From Thermodesulfovibrio sp. (GTDB taxonomy: Bacteria > Nitrospirota > Thermodesulfovibrionia > Thermodesulfovibrionales > UBA6898): a DNA stretch of 64,000 nt. The translations under genes and the position numbers were made by a program. The notes beneath the pieces were generated by a model, which did no database searches, had not been told where the DNA came from, and was given only the letters and a program-made list of their open reading frames with translations. The stretch covers positions 1 to 64,000 of the forward strand of contig PNOC01000002.1 of NCBI GenBank assembly GCA_013824615.1. Direction: 5' to 3'. This document shows, one piece after another, positions 18,917 to 27,139 of this stretch; within the stretch, counting starts at the first letter, position 1; every line of letters begins with the position of its first letter.

Positions 18917-19102
18917 CTAGCTACCCAGACAGTCAGATCTCCAGAAGCAGTCAGACTGTGAACAATCGCCGGAAAAGGCAGTGCCGTAGCAGTCGAAGTT
19001 CCCCTCAGACAGCTGAATCGCACGGACAAGTTCATCCTTTTTCAGTTTCCCTGCCTTGACCCCTTTTTCTTTTGCGATCTCCTTAATCTCTTTCAGTGTC
19101 AT
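18917..19102 (-). CDS. Small SAP/Rho-N-like peptide with a four-Cys tail
   Basis: The 61-residue protein has two parts. Residues 1-33 (LKEIKEIAKEKGVKAGKLKK) form a helix-extended-helix of the SAP/Rho-N kind that often binds nucleic acid. Residues 34-61 hold four cysteines in the pattern FDCYGTA...DCSQSDCFWRSDCLG. Small proteins of this layout (EGNFDCF...C...CLWREDC) recur in anaerobic deltaproteobacteria, as recalled from family knowledge. GAGGAGGAG lies just upstream of the ATG. A short hairpin GCTGCC/GGCAGC sits at 19128-19148 in its leader. A DNA- or RNA-binding role with Cys-bound metal or disulfides is inferred. Confidence 0.7.
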   Translation of the reverse strand: MTLKEIKEIAKEKGVKAGKLKKDELVRAIQLSEGNFDCYGTAFSGDCSQSDCFWRSDCLGS

Positions 19103-19194
19103 AACTCCTCCTCAGCATATATTCCCCGCTGCCAGGACATTCGGCAGCATTTTTTATAAACGTACCTCATGCTGCCCCAAAATGCAAGAAATAT

Positions 19195-20514
19195 TTAAGC
19201 GTTTTTTCCTATCTTTTCAGCCCAGGAGCGCGCACGGGCATAAATCGCATCCTCGTCCAGCGTCGTCGGCCGGCCCTGCTCCAGGAGGACTCTGCCGTTA
19301 ACCAGGACAGTCGAGACATCAGACGCCCTCATGGCGTAAACAATCTGGGAATAAATGTCATACAGGGGGACCAGGTGCGGCCTGTTCAGCTCTGCAATGA
19401 CCAGGTCCGCCGACCTCCCCGTCTGAATACTCCCTGCAATACTGTCGAGGCCCAGCACCCCGGCACCCGAGCGGGTGGCCATCGACAGCGCCTGCCTGGC
19501 ATTAAGCACCGTAGGGTCTCCGGATATTGCCTTATGGACCCTTGCCGCAGTCGCCATCTCACCGAGGATATCGAGGTCGTTGTTGCTTGCAGCCCCGTCG
19601 GTCCCAAAGGCAACCTTCACCCCGGCGCTCAGCATCTTCACCACCGGCGCAATGCCTGAGGCGAGCTTCAGATTGCTCTTGATGCAATGGGCAACTCCGG
19701 TTTCGGTCTCTGCAAGAATATCGATCTCCTCATCAGAGGCCCAGACGCAATGGGCCGCAAGAACCCTTTGCCCCAGGATGCCGTGGTCATGCATAAGCTC
19801 GATCGGTCTGCGGCCGTAACGGCCGAGTAATTCGCGCACCTCCCACTCTGTCTCTGCCAGATGGAGATTCAGCGGGACCTCATACGTATCTGAAAGCTCC
19901 TTTGCCCTCTTCAGGGTCTCAGGGGAACAGGTATAGGGTGAATGAGGAGCAACGGCGGGAACGACCAGCGCATCCTTCCGCCAGTCACGGATGAAACGTT
20001 CTGCCCGGGCGAGATACTCGTCGGCCGTCCGGGCAGTGGCACTGGGGAAATCCAGAACACCGGCACCGATGACCGCCCTCATGCCTGCCTTTTTCACGGA
20101 CTCGGCAATAGCGTCTCCATAGAAATACATATCACTGAAGACAGTAATTCCGGCCTTCAGCATCTCCAGACAGGCAAGTTCAGCAGCATCCCGGACGAAC
20201 TCGTGACTGAGCCATCTGTTTTCCGCAGGCCAGATATGCTCTTCAAGCCAGACCTTCAGAGGCAGGTCATCCCCGAGCCCCCTGAAGTAGACCATCGGCG
20301 AATGTGTATGCGTATTTACCAGGCCGGGAAAGACAACGGTATGGGGTCCGCCAAGAATACGGTCGGACCAATACCCGGCCATGATCCGATCCGCGGCATC
20401 CACTGCCACGATATTTCCGTTGCTGACCGCAATCGCCCCGTTTTCTACAACATCCAGCATGTCGTTCATCGTAACGACATAGTCAGCCTTTATGATTAGA
20501 TCGCAGTCAATCAT
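19195..20514 (-). CDS. mtaD: 5-methylthioadenosine / S-adenosylhomocysteine deaminase (amidohydrolase)
   Basis: The 439-residue protein is a metal-dependent amidohydrolase of the TrzA/MtaD type. The first metal motif is VNTHTHSPM. The substrate loop YFRGLGDDLPLKVWLEE is followed by WP. Further ligands lie in LNLHLAETEWE, the AHCVWA histidine and FGTDGAASNND. The family deaminates MTA or SAH to the inosine analogues. A nucleoside phosphorylase (mtnP-like, 31368-32153) elsewhere in the window could take the product further. It lies 52 bp downstream of asd on the same strand, so a methionine/aspartate-family link is plausible. Confidence 0.9.
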   Translation of the reverse strand: MIDCDLIIKADYVVTMNDMLDVVENGAIAVSNGNIVAVDAADRIMAGYWSDRILGGPHTVVFPGLVNTHTHSPMVYFRGLGDDLPLKVWLEEHIWPAENRWLSHEFVRDAAELACLEMLKAGITVFSDMYFYGDAIAESVKKAGMRAVIGAGVLDFPSATARTADEYLARAERFIRDWRKDALVVPAVAPHSPYTCSPETLKRAKELSDTYEVPLNLHLAETEWEVRELLGRYGRRPIELMHDHGILGQRVLAAHCVWASDEEIDILAETETGVAHCIKSNLKLASGIAPVVKMLSAGVKVAFGTDGAASNNDLDILGEMATAARVHKAISGDPTVLNARQALSMATRSGAGVLGLDSIAGSIQTGRSADLVIAELNRPHLVPLYDIYSQIVYAMRASDVSTVLVNGRVLLEQGRPTTLDEDAIYARARSWAEKIGKNA

Positions 20515-20566
20515 CGACGTGGTCAGCCCTATTATGAATGGTGTTTAGGACCGCATTCAAAAAAAA

Positions 20567-21679
20567 CTACTGTTCAACCACAATGCGCAGCATCCGCCTG
20601 AGCGGTTCAGCGGCGCCCCAGAGAAGCTGATCGCCGCAGGTGAAGGCGTTCAGGAAGGTCGGCCCCATGTTCATCTTGCGCAGGCGTCCGACTGGAACAG
20701 TCAGCGTCCCGGTGACTGCGGCAGGTGTCAGCTCACGAATGGTTATATCGCGCTGATTCGGCACCACCTTCACCCAGGCATTATGCCTTGCCAGCATGTC
20801 ATTGATCTCATCCAGCGGCAGGTCCTTCGTCATTTTGATCGTCAGGGCCTGGCTGTGGCAGCGCATCGCCCCCACTCTCACGCAGGTGCCGTCGATGGGG
20901 ATCGGCGCAGCCTCCCTGCCAAGGATCTTGTTCGTCTCGGCCTGGCCCTTCCATTCTTCCTTGCTCTGCCCATTCTCCAGCTGCTTGTCGATCCAGGGGA
21001 TAACAGAGCCTGCCAGCGGCACCCCGAAGTACTCCCGGGGGTAGTCGTCCGAGCGGATGTGGGCAGCCACAGCACGGTCAATCTCCAGTATGGCTCCGGC
21101 CGGGTCGGCCAGGAGACCTTCAACCTTTCCGTGGATAGAGCCCATCTGCCTCAACAGTTCCCGCATATTATTAGCGCCTGCACCAGAGGCGGCCTGGTAT
21201 GTCATGGCGCTCATCCACTCGACAAGCCCTGCCTCGTATAACCCTCCCAGGGCCATGAGCATCAGGGAAACCGTGCAGTTGCCTCCGATATAGTTCTTAA
21301 CACCTTTTGCCAGTCCGTCTTTTATGACGTTCAGGTTGACCGGATCAAGTATGATTATCGCATCCTTCTCCATACGCAGCGCAGAGGCAGCGTCTATCCA
21401 GTAACCGTCCCAGCCTGCGGCACGGAGCCGGGGATAAACATCGTTCGTATAGTCACCCCCCTGGCAGGAAACGATCACGTCCATGGCTTTCAGTTCATCG
21501 ATATTCCTTGCGTCCCTGAGCGGCGGGGCGTCCTTCCCGATGTCCGGGGCCTTGCCGCCAACATTTGACGTTGTAAAAAACACGGGCTCGACAAGTTGAA
21601 AATCCTTCTCCTCACGCATCCTGCCCATCAGTACCGAACCAACCATTCCACGCCAGCCTATAAAACCTGCTCTCATCAT
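20567..21679 (-). CDS. asd: Aspartate-semialdehyde dehydrogenase
   Basis: The start at 21679 (ATG ATG, preceded by AAGGGAGCAGAAC) gives 370 residues, close to the 367 of E. coli Asd. A longer frame from 21751 would add an unlikely leader. N-terminal [16 protein letters not shown] is the NADP-binding signature of the Gram-negative Asd class. The catalytic Cys is in [14 protein letters not shown], and substrate-binding [14 protein letters not shown] is present. It reduces aspartyl phosphate to the semialdehyde used for Lys, Thr, Met and diaminopimelate. Confidence 0.95.
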   Translation of the reverse strand: MMRAGFIGWRGMVGSVLMGRMREEKDFQLVEPVFFTTSNVGGKAPDIGKDAPPLRDARNIDELKAMDVIVSCQGGDYTNDVYPRLRAAGWDGYWIDAASALRMEKDAIIILDPVNLNVIKDGLAKGVKNYIGGNCTVSLMLMALGGLYEAGLVEWMSAMTYQAASGAGANNMRELLRQMGSIHGKVEGLLADPAGAILEIDRAVAAHIRSDDYPREYFGVPLAGSVIPWIDKQLENGQSKEEWKGQAETNKILGREAAPIPIDGTCVRVGAMRCHSQALTIKMTKDLPLDEINDMLARHNAWVKVVPNQRDITIRELTPAAVTGTLTVPVGRLRKMNMGPTFLNAFTCGDQLLWGAAEPLRRMLRIVVEQ

Positions 21680-21853
21680 GTTCTGCTCCCTTGATATAAA
21701 ATTCCCGCTGCGTACCCTGTCCTGATTGCTGTCTGCATCCGGATCCGGCAATAGCTATAAAAAAATATTATACGTTATGAGCAAAGAGAAAGTCTTGTCA
21801 CAGACAGCTTTTCAAAGGCAGAAGGTGGTGCAGGGAAGCGGGGGTATCCGGGA

Positions 21854-23347
21854 TCAGGAGAAGAGGGTCCCCTGGTCCCTTCTCAGCCGGGCCAGGCTTT
21901 CTCCTGACACCGGAAAGCGATTAAAAAAGACCCTGTTCATCACTGCAACCAGCTGACGGAACTTATACGCGTCATGGTGGGAATCTCCCTTTTTTTCAGA
22001 GGCGCGCCAGCTCTGCTCGTCGGATATGCGCAGCTCCACCCCCAGCGTATGCTGCTGTGTGTTTTTGCGCAGGCGGTCGCGTCCCGCATAAAGAGGAGTG
22101 CCCGGGATCATGATTTCATGCGTGTCAGCAGTGTGGTGGATCGGCACGGAAAAGGCAATCTTGCACTGGAACTTTCTGTGCCCAAGCGAAGAATGCCGGT
22201 TCGTGGCAGCGTTTAAACTCAGGGCCTCATAGAAGACCCTGGCATTCGAGAGGAGCGCCTCGTCGCCGGGGATTTCATCACTGCCGGAGCTCTGAGCAAG
22301 ACTGACCATCAGCCTCCTCACCGCTTCCCTCATTTCCTCCGGACTATCGAAGAGGGTCTGGGTGACAGAATGGGAGGCAGTGTATTCCTGAAGGATGACC
22401 CCCCTCTTCTGCAGTGCATGAAAAAGCTTCAGGGTATCGTCCATGCTCCGGAGGATAAAGGTGATGGCCAGGATGTCCCGTATGTCATACGCCTCCCCCT
22501 CCACATCTTTGCCCAGCTTGGTGAACATGCTCTCCGGACTCTTGAGTCTGGCCTTGATTTCAACAATATCAACGGACACCCCATCCCCGCTGTTAAAAAC
22601 GAGGCAGCCCGCCCTTTCATCAAAAGTCAACGACTCGGTCAATTTATGGAAAAAAGTAGAGACCTTGACAAAAGCCCTCTGTGCCGGCGCATTGTCGGGG
22701 ATATGTTGCGGGTTGTCCCAGTTGTAATGGTGCAGGTCATCCAGGCTCTGCCCCTGCGCGGCCAGGAAAAACCCGAGCTGGGCGTAATCATTGATGTCCT
22801 GGCTGTCTTCTTCCACCGACTTGATAAGGTGCCCCATCTTGAGCATGGAACAGGCGATCTGCTGCCATCCGGCCGGGACGTCCAGGTCGCGGCCCTTATA
22901 GCCGTAAAAAACGCGAGGATATCTCCGCGAGGAGGCCAGAAGAAAGAGATGCCTGGGGTCTTCCCCCACCAGCCGCCGGAACTCTGCACTTGCCAGGACT
23001 GCTTCCGCTTCCGCGACCGCCTCCAGGCAGCGCCGGTACAGGTCGGCATTGGCGGACTGCAGGGCGGCGAGCCCCTCCAGCTGCTTCTTTGCAAAAGGAA
23101 AGAGCCATTCAAGAAAATACCGGTAGACGTGATCAATATACCTGTTTGCCCGCTCGGCCTCACTCTCCTGCAGTTCAGCGTTGCCGAGGATATCAAACCC
23201 GCGGTTGCCCATCATCTTGGTCGCCTGAAACAGGGCCGTAGCGTAATCCCTGGCCGGCAGAAGAAGAAAAGGCGTCATCTCGGTTCTGTCAAGAATAGAA
23301 CCGAAAATCTCGTGGTGAAGCTCCTGATCCGATGAGGTGTATTCCAT
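21854..23347 (-). CDS. Divergent RelA/SpoT-like protein
   Basis: The 497-residue protein has an N-terminal helical half of unknown type and a C-terminal half resembling the (p)ppGpp synthetase fold. IKARLKSPESMFTKL (264-278) matches the basic synthetase loop. YDIRDILAITFILRS (287-301) matches the segment that in RelA reads like YDLxGIRIIV. VELRISDEQSWRASEKKGD near 445 matches the E-x-Q-I-R-T region, with HHDAYK after it. The Arg and Gly of the central motif are replaced, so activity may be altered or lost. No HD hydrolase domain is seen. It is the first gene upstream of asd. Some family members in myxobacteria are listed only as conserved hypothetical proteins. Confidence 0.6.
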   Translation of the reverse strand: MEYTSSDQELHHEIFGSILDRTEMTPFLLLPARDYATALFQATKMMGNRGFDILGNAELQESEAERANRYIDHVYRYFLEWLFPFAKKQLEGLAALQSANADLYRRCLEAVAEAEAVLASAEFRRLVGEDPRHLFLLASSRRYPRVFYGYKGRDLDVPAGWQQIACSMLKMGHLIKSVEEDSQDINDYAQLGFFLAAQGQSLDDLHHYNWDNPQHIPDNAPAQRAFVKVSTFFHKLTESLTFDERAGCLVFNSGDGVSVDIVEIKARLKSPESMFTKLGKDVEGEAYDIRDILAITFILRSMDDTLKLFHALQKRGVILQEYTASHSVTQTLFDSPEEMREAVRRLMVSLAQSSGSDEIPGDEALLSNARVFYEALSLNAATNRHSSLGHRKFQCKIAFSVPIHHTADTHEIMIPGTPLYAGRDRLRKNTQQHTLGVELRISDEQSWRASEKKGDSHHDAYKFRQLVAVMNRVFFNRFPVSGESLARLRRDQGTLFS

Positions 23348-23550
23348 ATGACCGGTTATCGCATAGGCCCAGCTGTTCTATTATAGCCCATGGCTCCATC
23401 CCCCCCCTTCCTCGATATATAACGCGAGCTCATACCATTTTTTCAAAGATGCCCGTCGTCGTATTTCCATTATAGGGGAGGTTGTTTCTATAGTCAATCG
23501 CGGCCAGCACGGCGAATGATTATTATCTCCAACTTGCTATAAAATAGGTA

Positions 23551-23886
23551 ATGATGAAAAAATTCTTTATTCTGGCAATAGGTTTTTTCGTATTTCTTAA
23601 TACAGGCATCAGCTATGCTTTCTCATGGGAAAGACATTTTCAGTGGGGCGGAGAGCCGGGACAGTTCTGTGGTAGCACCTGTTTCTTACTTCCCCTCTTG
23701 TTGTGCATTGCCTTTTGGGGTGCTGTCATTTTCGGGATTGTCCATTTCATTAAATGGCTGATAAGAACAGGCAAGCAACATGAAATGACATCAGGGGAAA
23801 CAGCTCTGGATATTCTCAAAAAACGCTATGCCAAAGGGGAAATCTCCAAGGAAGATTTTGAAAGGATGAAGCAGGATATTAGTTAA
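23551..23886 (+). CDS. Small membrane protein with C-terminal SHOCT domain
   Basis: The 111-residue protein carries a signal or anchor helix at residues 3-22 and a second transmembrane segment at about 45-68. The C-terminal SHOCT motif is ALDILKKRYAKGEISKEDFE (82-101). SHOCT domains are short oligomerisation modules common in accessory membrane proteins. ATG ATG allows two starts. The stop overlaps the tail of a convergent remnant gene by 4 nt. This is the first gene of the accessory patch. Confidence 0.8.
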   Translation: MMKKFFILAIGFFVFLNTGISYAFSWERHFQWGGEPGQFCGSTCFLLPLLLCIAFWGAVIFGIVHFIKWLIRTGKQHEMTSGETALDILKKRYAKGEISKEDFERMKQDIS

Positions 23887-24077
23887 ACCAGCCTCAACTT
23901 CGGTATCTGCGGTATCTCCCCCAATAACAAGGCCCTCAGAGCCTCAATAGGATGCAGGTAATGGGTTCCCTTCAGGATCGTCCTGTTGCTGTACAGTGTT
24001 TTCTCATTGGTAGAGGTCTGAACAGGAGGGTTCCCTAATTCCTTCAGGAGTTTCTGAGTGCAGTGGATCAGGGTCAT
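23883..24077 (-). pseudogene. Remnant with DUF6933-like N-terminus fused to unrelated tail
   Basis: The 64-codon frame starts [14 protein letters not shown], typical of the N-terminus of the DUF6933 family (about 150 residues). It then continues as unrelated sequence (YLHPIEALRALLLGE) to a stop. The start overlaps the DUF1232 stop by 4 nt, as in a genuine operon. The simplest reading is an internal deletion that joined the first codons of one gene to the end of another. The family name is from recall. Confidence 0.35.
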
Positions 24078-24376
24078 AATGCTTTATCCTCCATCATGCG
24101 ACAATCTGCAATAACCTCCTTGGGTATCATTTTCAAAGCTATCATAACCAGGGCAGGGACTATTATCAGGTCATCAAGATGACCGATGATAGGGATAAAA
24201 TCAGGAATTATGTCGAAGGGAATCAATAGATATCCTACCGCAACTCCAAGGAGGCATTTTGCAGTCCTGGGTGTCCTGCTGTCCTTAAGAACAAGCCGAT
24301 AAACCTTGAGTTCATCCTTTATCTGCTTGGCTAAAACCTGTAGTCTTTTAAACATGCAGTATATTTCCTCTGACAT
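24074..24376 (-). CDS. DUF1232 (YkvA-like) small membrane protein
   Basis: The 100-residue protein has the DUF1232 hallmark [19 protein letters not shown] (residues 51-69) between two short hydrophobic helices. DUF1232 proteins are small inner-membrane proteins of unknown role. The start gives a basic cytosolic N-terminus ([16 protein letters not shown]). Confidence 0.88.
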   Translation of the reverse strand: MSEEIYCMFKRLQVLAKQIKDELKVYRLVLKDSRTPRTAKCLLGVAVGYLLIPFDIIPDFIPIIGHLDDLIIVPALVMIALKMIPKEVIADCRMMEDKAL

Positions 24377-24521
24377 TATTATCCAATATGATCAGATTCA
24401 ATCGGTCTCAAATTATACCGGCAATGAAAGCAGTAATACCCTCAATGGCATAAAGAACAAGCAACTGCAACACGATAAGAGAACGGCAGCCGGGTGGGAT
24501 ATTCTCGCCCGGTTCGGCTTA

Positions 24522-24764
24522 TTAAGCTCTGTCTTTACACTGAATCAGATAACGGGAATACGTTTCCCGGGTCATACCGGCAGTTCTCATATTACTCTTA
24601 ATGATGTCTATGTCGATTTCCCTGTATGTGGGTATGATCAAAGGGCGATTAACGCCTTTTTTCACATAGCTGCGGTGAGATCCGACTTGACGCTCAAAGA
24701 CAAAACCGGCAAGGGTAAAGATACATTCGAGGATCTTCCAGTGTACCGGGGTTAAGCGTGGCAC
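24522..24764 (-). CDS. hicA: HicA-type mRNA interferase toxin
   Basis: The 80-residue protein has the dsRBD-like HicA fold: N-terminal MPRLTPVHWKILE, catalytic His in VGSHRSYVK, then LIIPTYREIDIDIIKSNMRTAGM. HicA toxins cleave mRNA without the ribosome. The start overlaps the end of the hicB gene by 13 nt. The gene order is antitoxin first, the less common HicBA arrangement. Confidence 0.85.
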   Translation of the reverse strand: MPRLTPVHWKILECIFTLAGFVFERQVGSHRSYVKKGVNRPLIIPTYREIDIDIIKSNMRTAGMTRETYSRYLIQCKDRA

Positions 24765-25075
24765 ACTGGCGGCTTGTGAGACAACGACTGTAGTGGTATA
24801 GGGATAGTGATAAAATTACCGGTTGGCCTCCCGTGCCGGCCAGTCGGCTTGATCCCAGGGACAAAACCAAGCTCCCTTAATGCAGCATCAAGCGTGCCGC
24901 GTTCTATGCAGGACATAATAAATAATTGGACGGCCTCGAATATGTTCTTCTTGGCTTCGCGTTCTGTATCGCCCTGGGTATAAACATCGAGCACCGGGCA
25001 GGATGAGACAAAAAACTTTCCTTTGGTTTTTATTGTTATCGGAATTTTCAGCTTAATTTCAATCAATTGCCTCAT
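24752..25075 (-). CDS. hicB: HicB-type antitoxin
   Basis: Starting at MRQLIEIKL (25075) gives 107 residues of the HicB partial RNase H fold: TKGKFFVSSCPVLDVYTQGD, TEREAKKNIFEAVQLF, then RGTLDAALRELGF. A longer frame reaching 25216 adds an N-terminus not seen in the family. The basic C-terminal tail may contact DNA, since no separate helix-turn-helix is evident. The gene overlaps hicA by 13 nt. Confidence 0.85.
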   Translation of the reverse strand: MRQLIEIKLKIPITIKTKGKFFVSSCPVLDVYTQGDTEREAKKNIFEAVQLFIMSCIERGTLDAALRELGFVPGIKPTGRHGRPTGNFITIPIPLQSLSHKPPVCHA

Positions 25076-25448
25076 GTTTTCATTATCGTTCAAAGCAAGA
25101 ACTTTTTGCAAGCTGGTAAATCCCATGTAATTCCATTTAGCAGTGCATATCCTAGAGGTGGCTGGCAGTTCCGTTACGCTGCCTAAATTGATAATGGCCG
25201 AAAAATTCAAGATCAAAGACCTGACACTCCTCTCCCGTATTCTGGAAGCAATCAGGCCCTATCAGCCTGCAGCATAACACCTTCATTTCCCCCTATTTTA
25301 CGAAAAGCAAGGGAAAAAGATTTCAAGACTAAGTCCTTGAAGTCCGGCTCCCGCCTGAAGGGCTGAAACAATTGAGCGCCTTAAAGAACGGGCGAAGCTC
25401 CCTTTCACTCATATCGAACCCACAATCTTCAGGTCACGGAAATTGCTC
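25076..25448. other. Gap with only short fragments
   Basis: No complete gene is seen. A 27-codon frame at 25194-25277 (+) reads MAEKFKIKDLTLLSRILEAI and resembles the tail of a lost protein. Another conserved-looking stretch (ERLKERAKLPFTHIEPTIF, + strand, about 25370-25430) lacks a start. A 12-bp palindrome AGCCAATTGGCT lies just inside the next gene at about 25470. The content fits decayed insertion debris in an accessory region. Confidence 0.35.
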
Positions 25449-25883
25449 TTATACACTCCAAGGGTCAAGAGCCAATTGGCTATGACCCCCTTCAATGCCG
25501 GTATCTCCATCTCCAATGAGCGGGAGTATTCTCTCAACTCTAAAGTACACCAGAAATTTAGGTCCCTTGGCCTCATCCTCTTCAGGGGTAAGGCATCGTC
25601 TCTTCATGCTGTCAATCAAAGCATTATCAGTATCCTCTTTTGTCTTCTTCAAGAATAGTCGTATGCCCTGATAGCCATGACCATCTTCAATAAACATATA
25701 GGAGGCGTAGGGATTGGTCTTCAGGTTCTCATGGGTGAGTCTCTTCCTCATGACAAAAGCAAGGGTGCCATCATCAAAGACGTGGGGTCTTGAATATATT
25801 GCTGAAGTTACCATGCCATCAGCGTTGGCAGACGAAACTATGCTCTTTCCTTCCTTGCTCTCAAGGTACTGTTTCAAGTTCAT
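25449..25883 (-). CDS. Pyridoxamine 5'-phosphate oxidase-like FMN-binding protein
   Basis: The 144-residue protein has a split beta-barrel pattern: N-terminal MNLKQYLESKEGKSIVSSA, central SRPHVFDDGTLAFVMRKRLT, then NPYASYMFIEDGHGYQGIRL. This matches small PNPOx-like flavoproteins used for general reductase or stress roles. The substrate is unknown. The start overlaps the end of the upstream lipocalin gene by 23 nt, so the three genes to 26792 form one unit. Confidence 0.85.
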   Translation of the reverse strand: MNLKQYLESKEGKSIVSSANADGMVTSAIYSRPHVFDDGTLAFVMRKRLTHENLKTNPYASYMFIEDGHGYQGIRLFLKKTKEDTDNALIDSMKRRCLTPEEDEAKGPKFLVYFRVERILPLIGDGDTGIEGGHSQLALDPWSV

Positions 25884-26445
25884 GTTGGCTCCTGTTTTGT
25901 ATAGTTTTTACTAATTTTGCGGTATCGTAATGATGAGTTTCTAGCAGTCTTCTGCGTATGGATTCATAGGTGTCAGCGTCCATCGCCTGGGTTCTGCTTA
26001 ATATCCATAAGAACTTACGTTTTGGATGTCCTATGACTACATAGGAATAATCATCAGCGAGATCAATAATCCAATAGTCTCCTGCAAAGAACCAGAAAAA
26101 CGATACTTTGAGCTTGGAGTTTGTTTCTTTATCGACAACCCATGCCTTGCCTTTGGCAGATCGTAACTTCCCGCTGAATGAACCGTCATAACACTCATTC
26201 AGGACAGAGACATTCCCGTCATCCATGAGGCTATAGGTCGCCTTACTGCCGACACAGCCCTTCTGAAAGCTGTTCGGATATCGGGCAATCTCATACCAGA
26301 CCCCCATGTATTGCTTAATAGCAACATGGGGAACTGTTTCCAGCGGGGTTGATGGTTCTTTTCCCATATATGAGCATCCTACCACAATAAGAAGCGTTGA
26401 GGCGATTATTGCAGGAAAAATTGATGATAGGTATTTGTTTCTCAT
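25861..26445 (-). CDS. blc: Outer-membrane lipocalin lipoprotein (Blc family)
   Basis: Starting at MRNKYLSS (26445) the protein has 194 residues and its ATG overlaps the stop of the upstream gene (ATGA). A signal peptide ends in a lipobox-like IVVGC, so it is a probable lipoprotein. The lipocalin signature GVWYEIARYPNSFQKGC follows, with YSYVVIGHPKRKFLWILSRT in the C-terminal half. Blc proteins bind lysophospholipids or fatty acids in the outer membrane and are often stress-induced. Confidence 0.92.
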   Translation of the reverse strand: MRNKYLSSIFPAIIASTLLIVVGCSYMGKEPSTPLETVPHVAIKQYMGVWYEIARYPNSFQKGCVGSKATYSLMDDGNVSVLNECYDGSFSGKLRSAKGKAWVVDKETNSKLKVSFFWFFAGDYWIIDLADDYSYVVIGHPKRKFLWILSRTQAMDADTYESIRRRLLETHHYDTAKLVKTIQNRSQHELETVP

Positions 26446-26792
26446 CTGGATTGTTTGCACCTGATAACATCACAATCACAACCTTTTCCTATTAGAATTT
26501 CTATCTGCCTTTCTACAGGGTCAACAAAAGAGGTTTGAACACTGCTTCCTTTAGCCAACGTCTTATCCAAAGGACTCTTATGATTATACCCCCTTGCAAG
26601 CATCTCCTGAACAATGTCTTCATGAACTTTGAACAGTGCCTTCAGCTTGCCCTGCCATCTCTTCGTCTCAGGATGATTTGAATATCCTTTCTTCCCCTGT
26701 GTCAGGACATTCCACATGGCATGGAGTTCATTATGCTCACCGAGCAGATGATTACGGCACAGGCAATCAGGAGGGATGTCCCATATCCTCAT
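26442..26792 (-). CDS. Pyrimidine dimer DNA glycosylase-like protein (T4 endonuclease V family)
   Basis: The 116-residue protein begins MRIWDIPPDCLCRNHLLGEH and continues NELHAMWNVL then KKGYSNHPETKRW, the signature of the Pyr_excise family related to phage T4 endonuclease V. These enzymes incise UV-damaged DNA at cyclobutane dimers. The C-terminal part (PVERQIEILIGKGCDCDVIR) holds a C-x-C-like pair. It heads the three-gene unit with lipocalin and flavoprotein. The phage-like family fits the accessory setting. Confidence 0.8.
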   Translation of the reverse strand: MRIWDIPPDCLCRNHLLGEHNELHAMWNVLTQGKKGYSNHPETKRWQGKLKALFKVHEDIVQEMLARGYNHKSPLDKTLAKGSSVQTSFVDPVERQIEILIGKGCDCDVIRCKQSR

Positions 26793-26905
26793 TGGTCTTT
26801 CTCACCTGTACTTTCTATTACAGCCCAAACACCAAGGTGCGTTAGAGTAGGAATATCCTGAGAATCTGCTTTTGTGAACGTTGCCATAATAAATTTTACT
26901 CTATC

Positions 26906-27037
26906 CTAATAGGTTTCTCGACCTCTCAGGTAATAAACCGACCCGCCCCCTGCTATTAAAATAAATAAAATCACTCCCCACTCATTCAAGGTCGGCACAC
27001 TCTGCAGGGGAGTCGCAACAGCATTTACAAGAGCCAA
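26906..27037 (-). pseudogene. IPTL-CTERM sorting-domain remnant
   Basis: About 43 codons read ALVNAVATPLQSVPTLNEWG, then a hydrophobic span ILFILIAGGG and YYLRGRETY before TAG at 26906. VPTLNEWG plus a transmembrane helix plus an Arg-rich end is the IPTL-CTERM exosortase-type sorting signal. There is no ATG; an in-frame TGA at 27044-27046 lies inside the palindromic element that begins at 27040. This looks like the C-terminal end of a secreted protein cut off by that element. A TTG at 27037 is an unlikely start. Confidence 0.6.
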
Positions 27038-27039
27038 TT

Positions 27040-27139
27040 GGGGTCAGGCTTGACTATTGACATTTTAAAGTGGAGTTGCCCCCGTCTCAATCAGAAGATG
27101 TACAAGGTTGCTCAAATGTCAATAATCAAGTCTGACCCC
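27040..27139. mobile_element. 100-bp palindromic element (REP/MITE-like) with 26-bp terminal inverted repeats
   Basis: The left arm starts GGGGTCAGGCTTGACTATTG (27040-27065). The right arm is its reverse complement with two mismatches (27114-27139, ending CAAGTCTGACCCC). The 48-bp centre has no frame of note. The GGGGTCAG-type ends resemble the REP sequences mobilised by RAYT/IS200-like Y1 transposases, as recalled from family knowledge. No transposase lies in this window. The element sits exactly between the truncated ubiquitin-like gene and the IPTL-CTERM remnant, both on the minus strand. Confidence 0.75.

Noticed and set aside
19128-19160. Hairpin GCTGCC/GGCAGC followed by ATTTTTT as a plus-strand terminator
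   Set aside because: No plus-strand gene ends upstream of it; on the minus strand it lies in the leader of the small SAP-like gene without a T run.
22370-23335. 321-codon plus-strand frame opposite the RelA/SpoT-like gene
   Set aside because: Composition is unlike a real protein, it has no recognisable motif, and the minus-strand frame has coherent motifs throughout.
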